A DNA stretch of 64,000 nucleotides from Syncephalastrum monosporum B8922 (lineage: Eukaryota; Mucoromycota; Mucoromycetes; Mucorales; Syncephalastraceae), in NCBI GenBank assembly GCA_000697355.1, contig JNEN01000751.1, positions 1 through 64,000 on the forward strand. Direction: 5' to 3'. A program made the position numbers and the translations under genes. Positions 11,051 through 22,060 of the stretch are shown here, piece by piece. The notes below the pieces were generated by a model that saw only the letters and a program-made list of their open reading frames with translations, made no database searches and was not told where the DNA came from. Each line of letters begins with the position of its first letter. Within the stretch, counting starts at the first letter, position 1.

Positions 11051-13163
11051 ATGCCAACGGAGAAGCCGCTGCCCTACAGGCAGCTCATTATCATTTGTGC
11101 ATGTCGTTTTGCGGTAAGCACCCAACAAGAAATAGAGCAGCACCTCGAGTTGCGCTTTGCTCATGACGATCTGTATTGATCTTCTTGTTTCCAGGAACCG
11201 ATTAGCTTCACTGTCATTTTCCCATTCGTCATGTTTGTAAGTCGTTCGCAAACGCCAATGTATATCTGCTCACTTGCGTCGACATTAGATGATTCGTGAC
11301 TTCAATTTGACGGACGAGAAGCATGTAGGCTACTACGTTGGTCTTATTACATCCTCATTCGCAGTGGCGCAGCTTCTTACGGGTACAGTGGCAACGCATA
11401 GTAGACAGAACCATCCCTATTAACCTGATACTGCAGGTATTCCATGGGGTATGCTCTCGGATCGTATCGGTCGGCGCCCTGTTATCCTAAGCGGCCTTTT
11501 GGGTACTCTGCTCAGTATTCTCTTCTTTGGCTTGTCACGATCCTTCATATGGGCCTTGCTGTCTCGCAGTCTGTGCGGTCTGCTGGTTAGTGATGCTTTT
11601 CTACGAATCAACAAAGAGGCATGGTCTAAATAAGAATTATTCTTAACTATCAATTTCTTAGAACGGCAACGTTAGCGTCCTGAAGAGCATGGTGTCCGAG
11701 TTGACGATGGAGTGTTCTGCTGCACAAAGAGCGCGCGCATTCTCGATGCTGCCGCTCATGTTTGGTCTGGGCAGTATTATTGGTCCCATTATGGGAGGTG
11801 AGTACATATATATTCTCCCCGTGAGAGTAAATGAAGCATCGAGGAAAGTTTAATTTAACAGTGGACGATAATGATCGGTTCCTATTCCAGGTCTCCTGTC
11901 CAACCCGGTCCGAGCCTACCCATCTCTCTTTGGTGATCTTGGTGTTCTCACGGATTTCCTAACCGAATTCCCATACTTCTTGCCCTGCTTCCTGTCTGCC
12001 GTCATCTGCCTCTGCAGCATGATCTTTGGCTGCTTCTTCCTCGAAGAAACCCTTCCGTCCGCTATGCCGCACAAGTCATCCGAGGCGCACAGACACAATG
12101 ACCACGATAATAGCGAGCGTAATCCTCTACTGAGCAACGCAGATCAACAGCATGATCCAGCGTACAACACCTTTGACGACGACGGGTGCTCGACCTCTTC
12201 CTCTTCTACATTGAAACACAGCCAAGGACCGCCACCCACCTTTCGCGAGTGCTTGACGCCGGCGGTGCTAGCCATTTGTCTTACCTATGCTCTGTTTGCC
12301 TACCAAGCCATTTTTTACGACGGTGAGTTGCTTTATTTGGGCTACATATGCCCTTACCATGCATAATACTTATTTCATGGCATATGTACATATACAGAGC
12401 TCTTCCCTATTTGGACTGCCAGCGATCGCGAAAACGGTGGTCTAGGCTTTCAGTCGGACGAAATTGGCACGGCCTTGGCATACTCGGGCATCGTCACGCT
12501 TGTGGCACAGCTTCTGATTATGCCTCGCTTAACAGCGCGTTTCGGTCTGCTCCGTCTGCTGCATTTCGTCCTTTGCATCTGTATCGTCCTCTACTTTTCG
12601 CAAGGTTATGTTCGCTATCTCTACGAGATGCCGCTTTTCAATGCGCCCAAGGGATGGGTCTGGGCAGGCCTTCTACTCTGCCTAACCATCAAGACGCTCT
12701 GCCATAGCATATCATTCACGGCCTGCACCATTCTCACTAATGATGTGGCTCCTCGGATGGATGCCCTAGGCACTATAAATGGTTTCTCGCAATGTAGGTC
12801 ACTCCCGGATCTTTTGCTATCCATTTTTCTTACTAATGGTCTGCTTTCGTCATACATAGGCTGTGCAAGTGGCATGCGCGCCTTTGGACCTGCAACATGC
12901 GGTGCTATATGGTCTGCGTAAGTTTGTCAATGAGATGCAATGTTTGAAAAGTGCTGACAGCGTGTCTGTCAATTTGTAGATCACTGGCGGCGGATGCAAT
13001 CCCGTATGCTATCCGTACTCAGATCAGCTGGATGTTCATGGCGGCCGTGGGTGCTTTCACATTTTACACAAGCACACGTCTGAAGCCATCCGACTTTGAT
13101 ATATCAAAGCAGATGCGAGGCCGCCACGATGAAGAAGAGGTGCTTCCTGACCAAGAGGATTAA
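11051..13163 (+). CDS. MFS transporter (ZIFL/DHA1-like), copy A
   Basis: Twelve-helix major facilitator of the DHA1/multidrug type resembling plant ZIFL and fungal YCR023C-like proteins; probably a plasma- or vacuolar-membrane antiporter, substrate unknown. Nine exons: 11051-11113, 11195-11236, 11289-11382, 11437-11585, 11662-11797, 11891-12322, 12398-12793, 12860-12917, 12980-13163; total 517 aa. The MFS motif A loop between helices 2 and 3 reads GMLSDRIGRRPVILSG (residues ~75-90). The mid-loop is hydrophilic and Ser/His/Asp-rich (residues ~225-280), and a second six-helix half follows. The N-terminus MPTEKPLPYRQL and the C-terminal acidic tail are cytosolic. It is followed 0.5 kb downstream by a paralogue with the same exon plan, so the two arose by tandem duplication. 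Family call sure; substrate not. Confidence 0.92.
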
Positions 13164-13541
13164 ACTCCAAATTCAATCTGCATATGCACGCATAATATAA
13201 GATACGACACGTATATACCTTAGTAACCCGCATTGTATATAAGATATCAATAGACGACCAACGTAGAAAAAGTATGAGTTCTCTTCATATACTCTTTTGT
13301 GTGATTCTGTCTATATTTAGAAAGCCACGTGGTCCCTGATGATGGAGTTGCTTGCTAAAGTGGAAAAGGCTGAAATCATGATACGATGGTATCCATCTCT
13401 CTGGAATGGAACGTAGAAGAGAAGTATGAGAGAGGTGCGCGCTTTCGGCATTGGCGCTCGATCGAGATGTACGAGTAGGCGAGGGGCGCGGAGATGGCAG
13501 AGCAAGCTAGGAACGCCATCTGCGCATTGGATGACGCTGTT

Positions 13542-13597
13542 CCTTTTTTTTTTTTTTTTTTTGTATTCCCGTGCGCAAAAAAAAAAAAAAAAAAAGG
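13542..13597. repeat. Poly-T/poly-A inverted repeat
   Basis: Nineteen T (13544-13562), a 14-nt spacer, then nineteen A (13577-13595), flanked by cc and gg so that a 21-bp perfect stem can form. It lies between the two MFS paralogues, about 75 bp before the second start codon. Homopolymer length may vary or be mis-assembled. Confidence 0.85.
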
Positions 13598-13673
13598 CAC
13601 ATCTTTTTCCCATTTTCTGCATTTTCTCCTCCTCGTCGTATACATACCTTGTCACCACTTTTGCTTAGACACG

Positions 13674-15709
13674 ATGAATACGACGGTAGAGAAACCATTA
13701 CCCTACAAACAGATATTTACTTTGTGTGCCTGTAAATTCGCTGTAAGCTCTCTCTGCTTTTGAGTACCTCACCCGTTATGCAATATGGTGAATTGATATT
13801 TATTTGTGTCTCCATTACCATGTTCAGGAACCCATTGCGTTCACAGTTATTTTCCCATTTATTGTTTTTGTATGTGGCCTAGACCTACCCTATCGCGATC
13901 CACTGACCGTGGGCATTCCTCATTAGATGATCCGCGAGTTCCACATGGCCGACGAGGCTCATGTCGGCTACTATGTCGGTTTAATTACCTCGTCTTTTGC
14001 AGTAGCGCAATTTGCAACTGGTAATGACACACACTTTTAACTCAGCAAAGGAAGAAACTCAGAGTGGAATACACTGTCGCATAGGGATGCCATGGGGTAT
14101 GTTATCGGACCGTATAGGCCGACGCCCCGTCATACTGAATGGACTTTTCGGTGCTGGTCTGAGCGTTTTCCTTATGGGCCTGTCGAAGTCATTCATGTGG
14201 GCCTTGATGGCTCGTATGCTTTGCGGAATCTTGGTAAGCTCTGATTGTGAAATGATACGGAACAGCCAAGTCAGCTCACATGTATGATATCATACGCTTC
14301 TGCAGAACGGTAACGTGGGTGTGATCAAAAGTATGATGGCCGAGCTCACGTTTGATTATTCACCGGCGCAACGCGCTCGAGCCTTCTCGTTCATACCGCT
14401 CACCAGCAGCTTCGGTATGGTCTTGGGTCCTATCATGGGAGGTAATGCGCCTATCCATCTATGACATAAGAGTATGTGCTGATCTAATCATCTCATCTCT
14501 CCTGTTAAAATAGGACTCTTGTCGCATCCCGTACAAACATACCCCTCCATTTTCGGCCGTGGTGGCTGGTTGACCGATTTCCTGACTGAGTATCCTTACT
14601 TCTTGCCGTGCTTTATTTCGGCATGTATTTGCGCTTGTGGTTTCACTTTTGGCTATTTCTTCATGGAAGAAACGCTTGTACGGCCAGCCAAGAAGACGAC
14701 TCCTGCTCTTAGCCAGCAGAATCACGGCCAAAAAGCATCGTACGACACCTTCTCAACACACAGTAAAAAGTCACCCTCCTCATCCTCTTTAGCATCGTCG
14801 GTCACTGTGGCGGAGGGGCCGCCCACGCTTCGCGCCTGCCTTACACCCACCGTGTTATCCGTCGTATTAACCTACATGATGTTCAATTTGCAAATGAATT
14901 TTTACAACGGTACGTTTAAGGTTTCCAGCACCTTCTGTGCCCCTCATATATCTTTCACACAAAGAACTACTTCCACTATGGATGGCAAGTGAGCGATCCC
15001 ATGGCGGTCTTGGTTTTCGGACAGACGAGATCGGCGTCGCATTATCCTACTCTGGTGTCGTTGTGTTTATAGCACAGCTGATCCTGATGCCGTATTGGAC
15101 AGCCCGGTTTGGCACGTTCCGTTTGTTGCGCACAATCATGATGGTGCTGATCGTCCTTTATGGTTGTCAAGGATTTATCCGATACTTATATATCGAATCC
15201 AAGACAGCTGTCTGGATTGGCCTCTACTGCGCACTCACCGTTCGCACCGTCTGCCACACCATTGCTCTCACGAGCTGCAACCTTTTGATTCAATCGAGTG
15301 CACCTCGGAGAGATGCCCTCGGCTCCATCAATGGGTTTGCGCAGTGTAAGCATCGGACAGGGTCCTAACATTGATATTCTCGCATTTACTCACCCAGACA
15401 CGCTGAACAGGTTGTGCCAGCGCAATGAAAGCGTTTGGGCCCCTGGCTTCTGGAGCTATTTGGTCGGCGTAAGTCTGAAGTCAAAGTCGTCTACGTTTGA
15501 AGACTGATGTGTTCTTTTATAGCGCCTTGACGATTAAGGTACTACCCTTTAACGTGCGAACCGAGATCGTCTGGGCTACCTTAGCCTGCATAGGTTGCAC
15601 TACGCTATACACAAACTTCCGATGGAAAGAGGACGATCTTGAGCTCGTTCGCCAGCAAAAAGAACAGCAGCAAAAGAAAAACCAAGACATAGAGAGTGGG
15701 GCGCGTTAA
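13674..15709 (+). CDS. MFS transporter (ZIFL/DHA1-like), copy B
   Basis: Paralogue of the gene just upstream. Nine exons: 13674-13742, 13828-13869, 13927-14020, 14085-14233, 14306-14441, 14514-14909, 14965-15345, 15411-15468, 15523-15709; total 503 aa. Exons 2, 3, 4, 5 and 8 have exactly the same lengths as in copy A (42, 94, 149, 136 and 58 nt), and all intron phases match. Motif A reads GMLSDRIGRRPVILNG. Exon 6 contains FFMEETL followed by a Ser-rich central loop shorter than in copy A. The C-terminal tail is Gln/Lys-rich rather than acidic. The two proteins have diverged well beyond a recent duplication, so both are probably functional with different substrates or expression. Transport role is from the family; substrate unknown. 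Confidence 0.92.
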
Positions 15710-15848
15710 TGTTTAGCCTCGCTACCCCTGACCGTCCGCCTTGAACATAGGCATATACTCATTCACAATACATCCCCTACATTTTGCATGATTTATTATT
15801 ATTGCTGTTTTTCATGATACGGAAGCGACCCTCTGCGTACGTCTATTT

Positions 15849-16631
15849 TTACAATCTGATGAGTAAAAGGCCTGCGAGCAAGGCAGCGAGCACATCATAA
15901 ATCAAGTCATTGCGGTGCATCGTGGCCTTGCTCTGGAAGATACTGCCATGGGCGTCATGACTCCCTGACAAGGCGTCGTCGGAGCTGGCCTTGGCGCTCG
16001 CGGCGGAAGAAGGCACAGCAGCGGCTGCAGATCGCACCTCGATAGGGATGGCAAGGTCAGTGTTGGTCGACCGGTCCGTGAAGACGACATGGTACGCGCC
16101 GGGAATGACGGTCTGCGCGATCTTGAAATTGATGGAGTGCTCATAGTAGGTGGAGTTGCCCTCACGTTTTGCCGAGGCGGCCGTTTTGGATACGTCCGCG
16201 TTTTCGACAATGACAATGGTATTCATAGTGGCGTTAGTCGCCGTAGCACTGCCATGGACGCCGGCAGTAGGCGTCGCAACCGAGGCCGGGGCCATGGCAG
16301 CAGCGGCTCCGCCCGGAGCAGCGACAGCAGAGGAAGACGAGGGGCTCGCGCTGGGATGGGTGGGCTTGAGCGTAATACGCAGATCGAGAGCTAACAGTGC
16401 TTATAAGTCCTTGATTCTATGTGCCATTAGACTCTCTCCTGAATGCTTACATGAGCTATCAACGTCAGAGAAAAGCCGATAAGTGCAAGGCAGGATTTGG
16501 TCGACAACATAAGGACCATTTGTCACCGGGCTTGTCACGTCGTAGTTTCGAGTGGGAGCGGAGACCTGAGCGCTGCTGGTGCTCAGCAGCCATGGAAGAA
16601 TAAAGAAGGCAGACCAGAATGAAGGCAACAT
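15849..16631 (-). CDS. Secreted GPI-type Kre9/Knh-like wall protein
   Basis: Predicted cell-surface protein of 240 aa from two exons (16451-16631, 15849-16390). The N-terminus MLPSFWSAFFILPWLLSTSS is a clear signal peptide; a longer in-frame start at 16739 would bury it and was not chosen. The N-terminal domain has the beta-sandwich pattern of fungal Ser/Thr-rich GPI-anchored Kre9/Knh1-type proteins: DVTSPVTNGPYVVDQ, LDLRITLKP, then YYEHSINFKIAQTVIPGAYH and VVFTDRSTNTDLAIPIEV. A Ser/Ala-rich linker follows, and the protein ends in a hydrophobic tail (DVLAALLAGLLLIRL), as expected for GPI attachment. Role in wall glucan organisation is inferred from family resemblance. The next gene to the right encodes another GPI-type protein on the same strand. 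Confidence 0.75.
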
Positions 16632-17527
16632 GAAAGGTAAGCAAGCCAAAGAAATGAGAAAGAGATCAATGGTCAAGTTGTGTCTTTTTAGAGGCCTTGT
16701 TGGACGGCTGCTCCCTCTGCCGTTCCCCTTTAAAACCACTGGATGCGACCCCTTGCGTCTCCAACCGGAGATCCCCCTTCTTCTTCTTCATCTGCTTCTT
16801 TTGCTTGATTGTCTTCTTCGGCTCATTGTTTTTGACAATTGGCAAGGAGACTGGCTCATTGAACGCCAGGAGATGTGCCCCAGTTACTTGGTTTTTTTTC
16901 TTTTTCTTTCTGTTCGGCTCCCTTTTCTCATATAAGCGTCTGCGGTTGAAAATGAAGCTCATGCAGATTCCAAAATCCACTTGCTGTATACTCTTGGGAC
17001 GTCGCTATCAGAATGCACACGTCTCGAGTGATTCCTCCGATCCAATTATATGTGTATGGTATAACCGTCTACGTTCACTGTGATACACCCAAGGTTAGTA
17101 GATCAGCACACATTTGTACTTTTTTTCTCAAATAACAGTGGAAGCAGTGGCTATCCGAGTAAAATTTAGTGATGCGCGCAGATGACTTACTCTATCTCAT
17201 GCTCCTGTTACTACTTAGTGTAGCTCTATAAGCACACGTCCAGGTATCCATTTCATAATCACGTAGTCACACTCACGATACGTTCATAATTGGGTAGACG
17301 CACCAGTTATAATAGAACTGTGCCGCGGGCAATACCGAAACGTGTATTTTATTAAACCGTCAAGGACGTATTCAATAGTGCTCTGCAATGCAGATCTAAG
17401 GATATTCAATGGAGCAGGAGTCTCCATTGTACAGGATAGAAGAGAAGAGAGTAATATGGTTTGTTCAATGCAAAGAAAGAAAGACAAAGGAAGGGAGGGA
17501 GGGAGGAATAACAGTGATATGCGCTTT
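16632..17527. other. Intergenic
   Basis: Promoter side of the Kre9-like gene and 3' side of the next gene. Poly-pyrimidine and poly-T patches around 16770-16930. Open frames across 16666-17083 are low-complexity and have no family resemblance. Confidence 0.4.
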
Positions 17528-18135
17528 TTACAACGCCCATTGGCTGACAACCACCATCGCGGCGGCAGCAGCACCGCTCCACATCGTCACCTGGACGGCC
17601 TCAGCGCCCGACACAGAGTTGGCACGGTGCGACGGGAAAGACGTCGCGCTGTGACCGGAAGCGGAGGGTGTGTTGGAGGGCATGGCACCTGCTTTGCTGG
17701 ACATCACAGCGGCGCCAGACGCGGTGGGTGCGCCACTGCCCATGGATGCTATACAAATGAAGAAATAGACAGATCAGCATTACTTGTTCTTTGCAAACTA
17801 TGAGCGCGTCATACCACTGGTAGCAGCAGCAGCAGCACCTGAAGCGGACGATTGTCCGGCAGAGGTAGCAGCAGGCGTAGCGTTCATGGCAGAGGAGGAG
17901 ACGGCGCTCGCAGCAGCCACACTGCTGGGCACAGAGGACTCCGAGGGCTCACCGACCGTGGCGGCAGCGACAGGCGCGTCAGCCTTATCCAACTGCTCGA
18001 CCTGGGCCTTATCTAATAATGCATGGGTTCAGTATGCGCGACAGATATTAGAAAACTACAAAAAAACAAACCTAAAGCAGCATGGCTGACAGCAAGGAAA
18101 CCAGCGAGGAAAAGAACAGCAGCTTGAATCTTCAT
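17528..18135 (-). CDS. Small Ala/Ser-rich GPI-type secreted protein
   Basis: Three exons (18072-18135, 17815-18012, 17528-17748) give 160 aa in frame. The signal peptide is MKIQAAVLFLAGFLAVSHAA. The mature protein begins with a short acidic stretch (DKAQVEQLDKADAP) and is then almost entirely Ala, Ser, Thr, Gly and Pro with no cysteine. It ends in a hydrophobic tail (AAAAAMVVVSQWAL) after an SGAEA-like region, consistent with a GPI signal. The first donor is GTTTGT, a weaker signal, but phases agree. Such proteins are usually heavily O-glycosylated wall or surface proteins; no specific function can be given. A TATA-like box lies about 75 bp upstream, so it may be strongly expressed. Confidence 0.7.
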
Positions 18136-18206
18136 GATGAGAGAAAGTACGAGTAAATGGATAAAAGTAGATGTGAACTCGCTACGATGTGTCCACCAAT
18201 CGCTTG

Positions 18207-18214
18207 CTTATATA
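18207..18214 (-). promoter_or_regulatory. TATA box of the Ala/Ser-rich GPI-type gene
   Basis: TATATAAG on the minus strand, about 75 bp before the start codon at 18135, with attgg (inverted CCAAT) about 10 bp downstream of it. Spacing fits a core promoter. Confidence 0.5.
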
Positions 18215-19630
18215 TCCCACTTGGAAAAAAGGCATCCCGTTAGTTTATGTCCATATTGCCCAAAAACTTGAGTTTATGAAAAATCGTTTTTTATTTGACG
18301 CTGTTTTTGGCATTGATGCCAAAGGAGGGACATGTTTTTTTTTTTCTTTTCAGGTACGCGCGAGATTCTTGGTTCGTCTAGCACTCAGGGGTCCCACTCT
18401 TTTCTTTTTCCTTTTGCTTTTATGCCCGCACAGCTGTTTGCATAGATTGGCCCCAGGGAGACCCAAAAGGAGAGCATGAATGCAACAAGCAAAAAATAGG
18501 TTTCCATGTGTCGCGACGCGTGCAATTTTTTAATCGTTCTTTTCATTGGTTTTGTTTCCACCGTTGATCGCCATCACGGGTTCAAGTATGTATGTGTTTA
18601 TGTACGTTTCTTCGTCTCACTACACTCAATTTCAAATCTTTACTTGGCTACTGTAACGGAGGATCGACCGCCTTTCCCCCCTTTTTTTACGTTTTTTACG
18701 TTCGGACCACAGTAGTCGGGGTCGCGTCTAGACCAAAAGACTAATATAATGTAAGGCATGACACTGCCTGGAAAACAAGGTCTGGAGCTACGGCCTAGAT
18801 TTTAGGCTATGGGACCATAATGTGCTTATCCTCCGTTGTGCAGCACCCAGTGCGTTTCCCCTGCGCGTGTATGTCTTTTTGTTTTTCTTTTTTGAAGCCT
18901 GACCGATAGCTCACGTTTGACATTCCTTCTGTCGTGTCAGTGTGTCCTCTCAATTTACATTGCACATGACTTGTGATACATATGCTGTATATGGTTCATG
19001 TGACGTGGTGCGCGATCGGGACCTACCCTGCATGTTTATTATTATCCCTTCATAATCCATTCATTTCCACTCTGCCGAAAGATATATACCGACGCGTTCC
19101 TGTGCTGTATAGCATACAGTAGGCGATGATGTAGTCCGTATCACCTCTCTTTGTGTGTTTTTCAGAATCTTGTCTTTGATCTAATATGTGTGTAGCAACG
19201 CGTTATCTGGCTGACGCTTGCATTGAAGCCAAATGAGGCTTACTGGAGTGTCTGATCTTTTAATAACTTTCTTTTGTTTGTCATGCATGGACTGGCATAG
19301 ATGAACATTCTCTCCCTTTGAAGCCCGCACACACAGAGGCTCGTTATGACGTTCACACTCTCTCACACGCACACATTTACTCAGGAGTACATGGTTTGGA
19401 AACTGTGTAAACTGACAGAGGATACGATCGTCCACCACATACGCTAAGGAAAGTCGGTCGTCGCATGTATATATATACACTTCTAAGCTATCTGATTGGA
19501 CGGATGCTTCGTCAGAGCCGATTGTTTGAAGACGGCCTATAGATATGGGTATATGGAAATGTGCTCATGCAATCGATTATATATATACGCACAATACTAT
19601 GGTATTCGGCATGACGATGGATAACTTTTA
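18215..19630. other. Long intergenic region, no gene seen
   Basis: About 1.4 kb with T-rich plus-strand stretches, no coherent exon set and no recognisable RNA gene. Short open frames at 18189-18479 and 19181-19480 are not supported by composition or similarity. Confidence 0.4.
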
Positions 19631-22060
19631 TTACCGTGGTGGAGAGGTCCACGTTTGACGGCGAGAGCTGATCTTCCACTCCTCTCTCGGGCGATCCGTG
19701 CTACGGGACCGTGCAGGCGCAGGCGAGGGTCGTGCGGAAGGGAGCACGGTTCTGGCTAACCTGTACTGCTGTTCTTGGTGTGTTTTTGCAGCTGCTGCAC
19801 GCGAGTCTTCCTCGTACTGCATTCGCTGGGCGAGTGCTTGGTCCTCTTGAATTTGCTGCTGTCGACGCCAAATTTCTTGCAAATCGATATCTATCCAACT
19901 ATCGTCGTCATCGTCATCGTCATCATCATTTATGTCGTCCTGTTCCGTAGTGATCGTTTTGTCGCTACTTTTCTCGTGATGTGCGCCTGTATCGGCTTCT
20001 TCGTTAAATCGACTGACCGTACTCAGGATCGAGAACTGATCACTCGTATCCTTGTTGGATCTGCTCCCTGCCACGGACTCGTCGTCGCGCCACTGCCGCA
20101 TCAGGAGACTACGCCATTCAGAGGTCGCGTCGACCGGCCAGTCGTCGGCGTCCAAATCTCGGTTACGCTCTAGAAGCGAGATCACATCCATATCATCGTC
20201 TTCTTCATCATCTCCAAGGTACCCTTTGGGCGGATCGGCATCATTCGACCAGGCGATACCGTGCACCAGAAGTGTGCAGTAAATGGTGAAGCCACCCAGA
20301 AAGAAGTAAGGTTCCAGAGACTGCATGGCCCATGCTGCCTGGTAAAACTCGTAGCCAAACACGAGCAGGATGGTAAGGCCCAGCGAGGCGAGGACGGCTG
20401 AGACAGCGACGGGCGTGTCTGTCTTTTTCTCGGGTGAATCTAAGTAGATAGCAGTGAGTAGCGCGTCCTATAAATATATATACTTGGATGACTGTAGAAC
20501 CTTTGGATCTTGAAGGTGCTTCAGGCACACGTTGCGACTCGGGTTCATCGTTTGGATGTGTCAAAGGCGGCTGATTTAGAGGTAGAGGTGTGTCATGCTG
20601 TGACAAGGGCGAGGCAGCGCGTGGGGTGGAAGCTCCACTGGCAGGGCTGGCATTTGCGGTGAGGGAGGTATCTTTTGTAGGGGTATGTACGTCTGCGCCT
20701 GAATCAGCGCGTTCGTGCGGATAGCCAGTGCTAACGTGAGCAGCTTGATGCAAGAGAGGCTCGCTTCGGGATGGACGCGGTGGCGCATGCAGACTGATGG
20801 CAGACGCATTAGCGTTGGATGACGCGAGACGACTGAGACGGCTGCTGCTGGCAGTCGCATGGATTGGCTGAGGAGGGTGGAGGGCAGGCGTTGGAAGCCA
20901 AGATGGCAGAGGGGGCACAGGTGGGATCGTGTCACCGTTCTCCTGTGCTTCGTCGGAAGTACTTAATATGGCTAACTGTGGCTGATAATAGTACGACGAC
21001 GGCGACGTTGTTGGTGTGGGTGTGGACGGCGACGACCGAGGCTGAGGTGCTTCTTTCGGCTGTTGTTGTTGCTGTTGCTGTAGTAGCCGCTGCTTTCGCG
21101 TCGTCAGGCTGAGCAGCTGCATAGTGAACAGTGCTTGGAACTCAATAAGGAACTCAAGAACACGCTGAGAGATTCGACAGTGGACAGGCGAGGTGTGCGA
21201 AGGATGATTGAGGATGCCGGGAGCAAAGACGATGGCGAGATTGGTCGCATCCATCTTGTTTTCCGAGCTATGGGAGGCAAAGAGACTTAAAAAGTCGAGA
21301 AGGTAGAGGAGCAAGTGCTGGTGGGGTATAGGCAGGTGTTGTATCAGTTGCTGGTATGCACGGACCTTTTGTTCGGTCGTTCGATGATGTTTATCACCTA
21401 TTTGCATGCTGTGTTAATAAGCTTTTCTCATTGCTTATTTGGATACTTGCTCATCACATCGCGGAAGCTCTCGTACATATGGTAGGGTATCACTGGTTCA
21501 GGCATCTTGTTTAGATAACGTCGTAGCGCGCTGGCTGCGTCGTGCACGGTGTAGCCCACCCAGTTGAGATGTAGCCCACACGATCCATTCGGATCATCAA
21601 ATAGACGTTGCAGCGTATTCACTCGCTTCATGCTACCCGAAATCCTGAATATGCCCTCTGTCTCCAACGCTACATGAACATATGTGTGGTGAGTGACGCG
21701 GTATGGAGCTGGGTCCATATCACCCGGGTATACCTTGGCTTTTCAGGTAGGAACCGCATTTGGCCACCACAAGAGGTACGATGCCCGCCCGACGGTGCTT
21801 CACCGCCTCCTCGTCTACATATCCGACCGTGGACCGAGCATAGCATATGGATTCGCACAGAGGGACCCCATAGACGCCTTCATTCTCATTGGCTTAGTTC
21901 TTTCTTAGGCTTTGGGCGACCTCCAAAGGCGCTTACCAGGGCGCTTGGTTTTATCGACGGTCCTGGGAAAGGGCGATGTCTTTCTTGATGAGGGTGCAGG
22001 GGGGGAAGCCATCCTTTTGAGCCAGCTCCCAAAGCTACGTGACCTCCGTATTTCGTCCAT
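19631..22060 (-). CDS. RhoGAP protein with two predicted membrane helices
   Basis: Rho-family GTPase-activating protein, about 740 aa. Exons: 21937-22060, 21734-21892, 21447-21669, 20501-21408 and 19631-20439. The fourth intron is uncertain: its donor would be GTTCTA and could lie elsewhere near 20440-20560. The RhoGAP domain covers residues ~45-270: GVPLCESI, then ETEGIFRISGSMKRV with the catalytic arginine finger, LNKMPEPVIPYHMYESF, and MDATNLAIVFAPGIL. A 200-residue Gln/Ser/Pro-rich linker follows. Two hydrophobic segments come next, around residues 483-500 (AVSAVLASLGLTILLVF) and 514-533 (YFFLGGFTIYCTLLVHGIAW). The protein ends in an acidic tail of ~205 residues with a poly-Asp run. The helices are unusual for this family and would anchor the GAP in a membrane. 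Intron 3 is only 38 bp. Confidence 0.82.
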
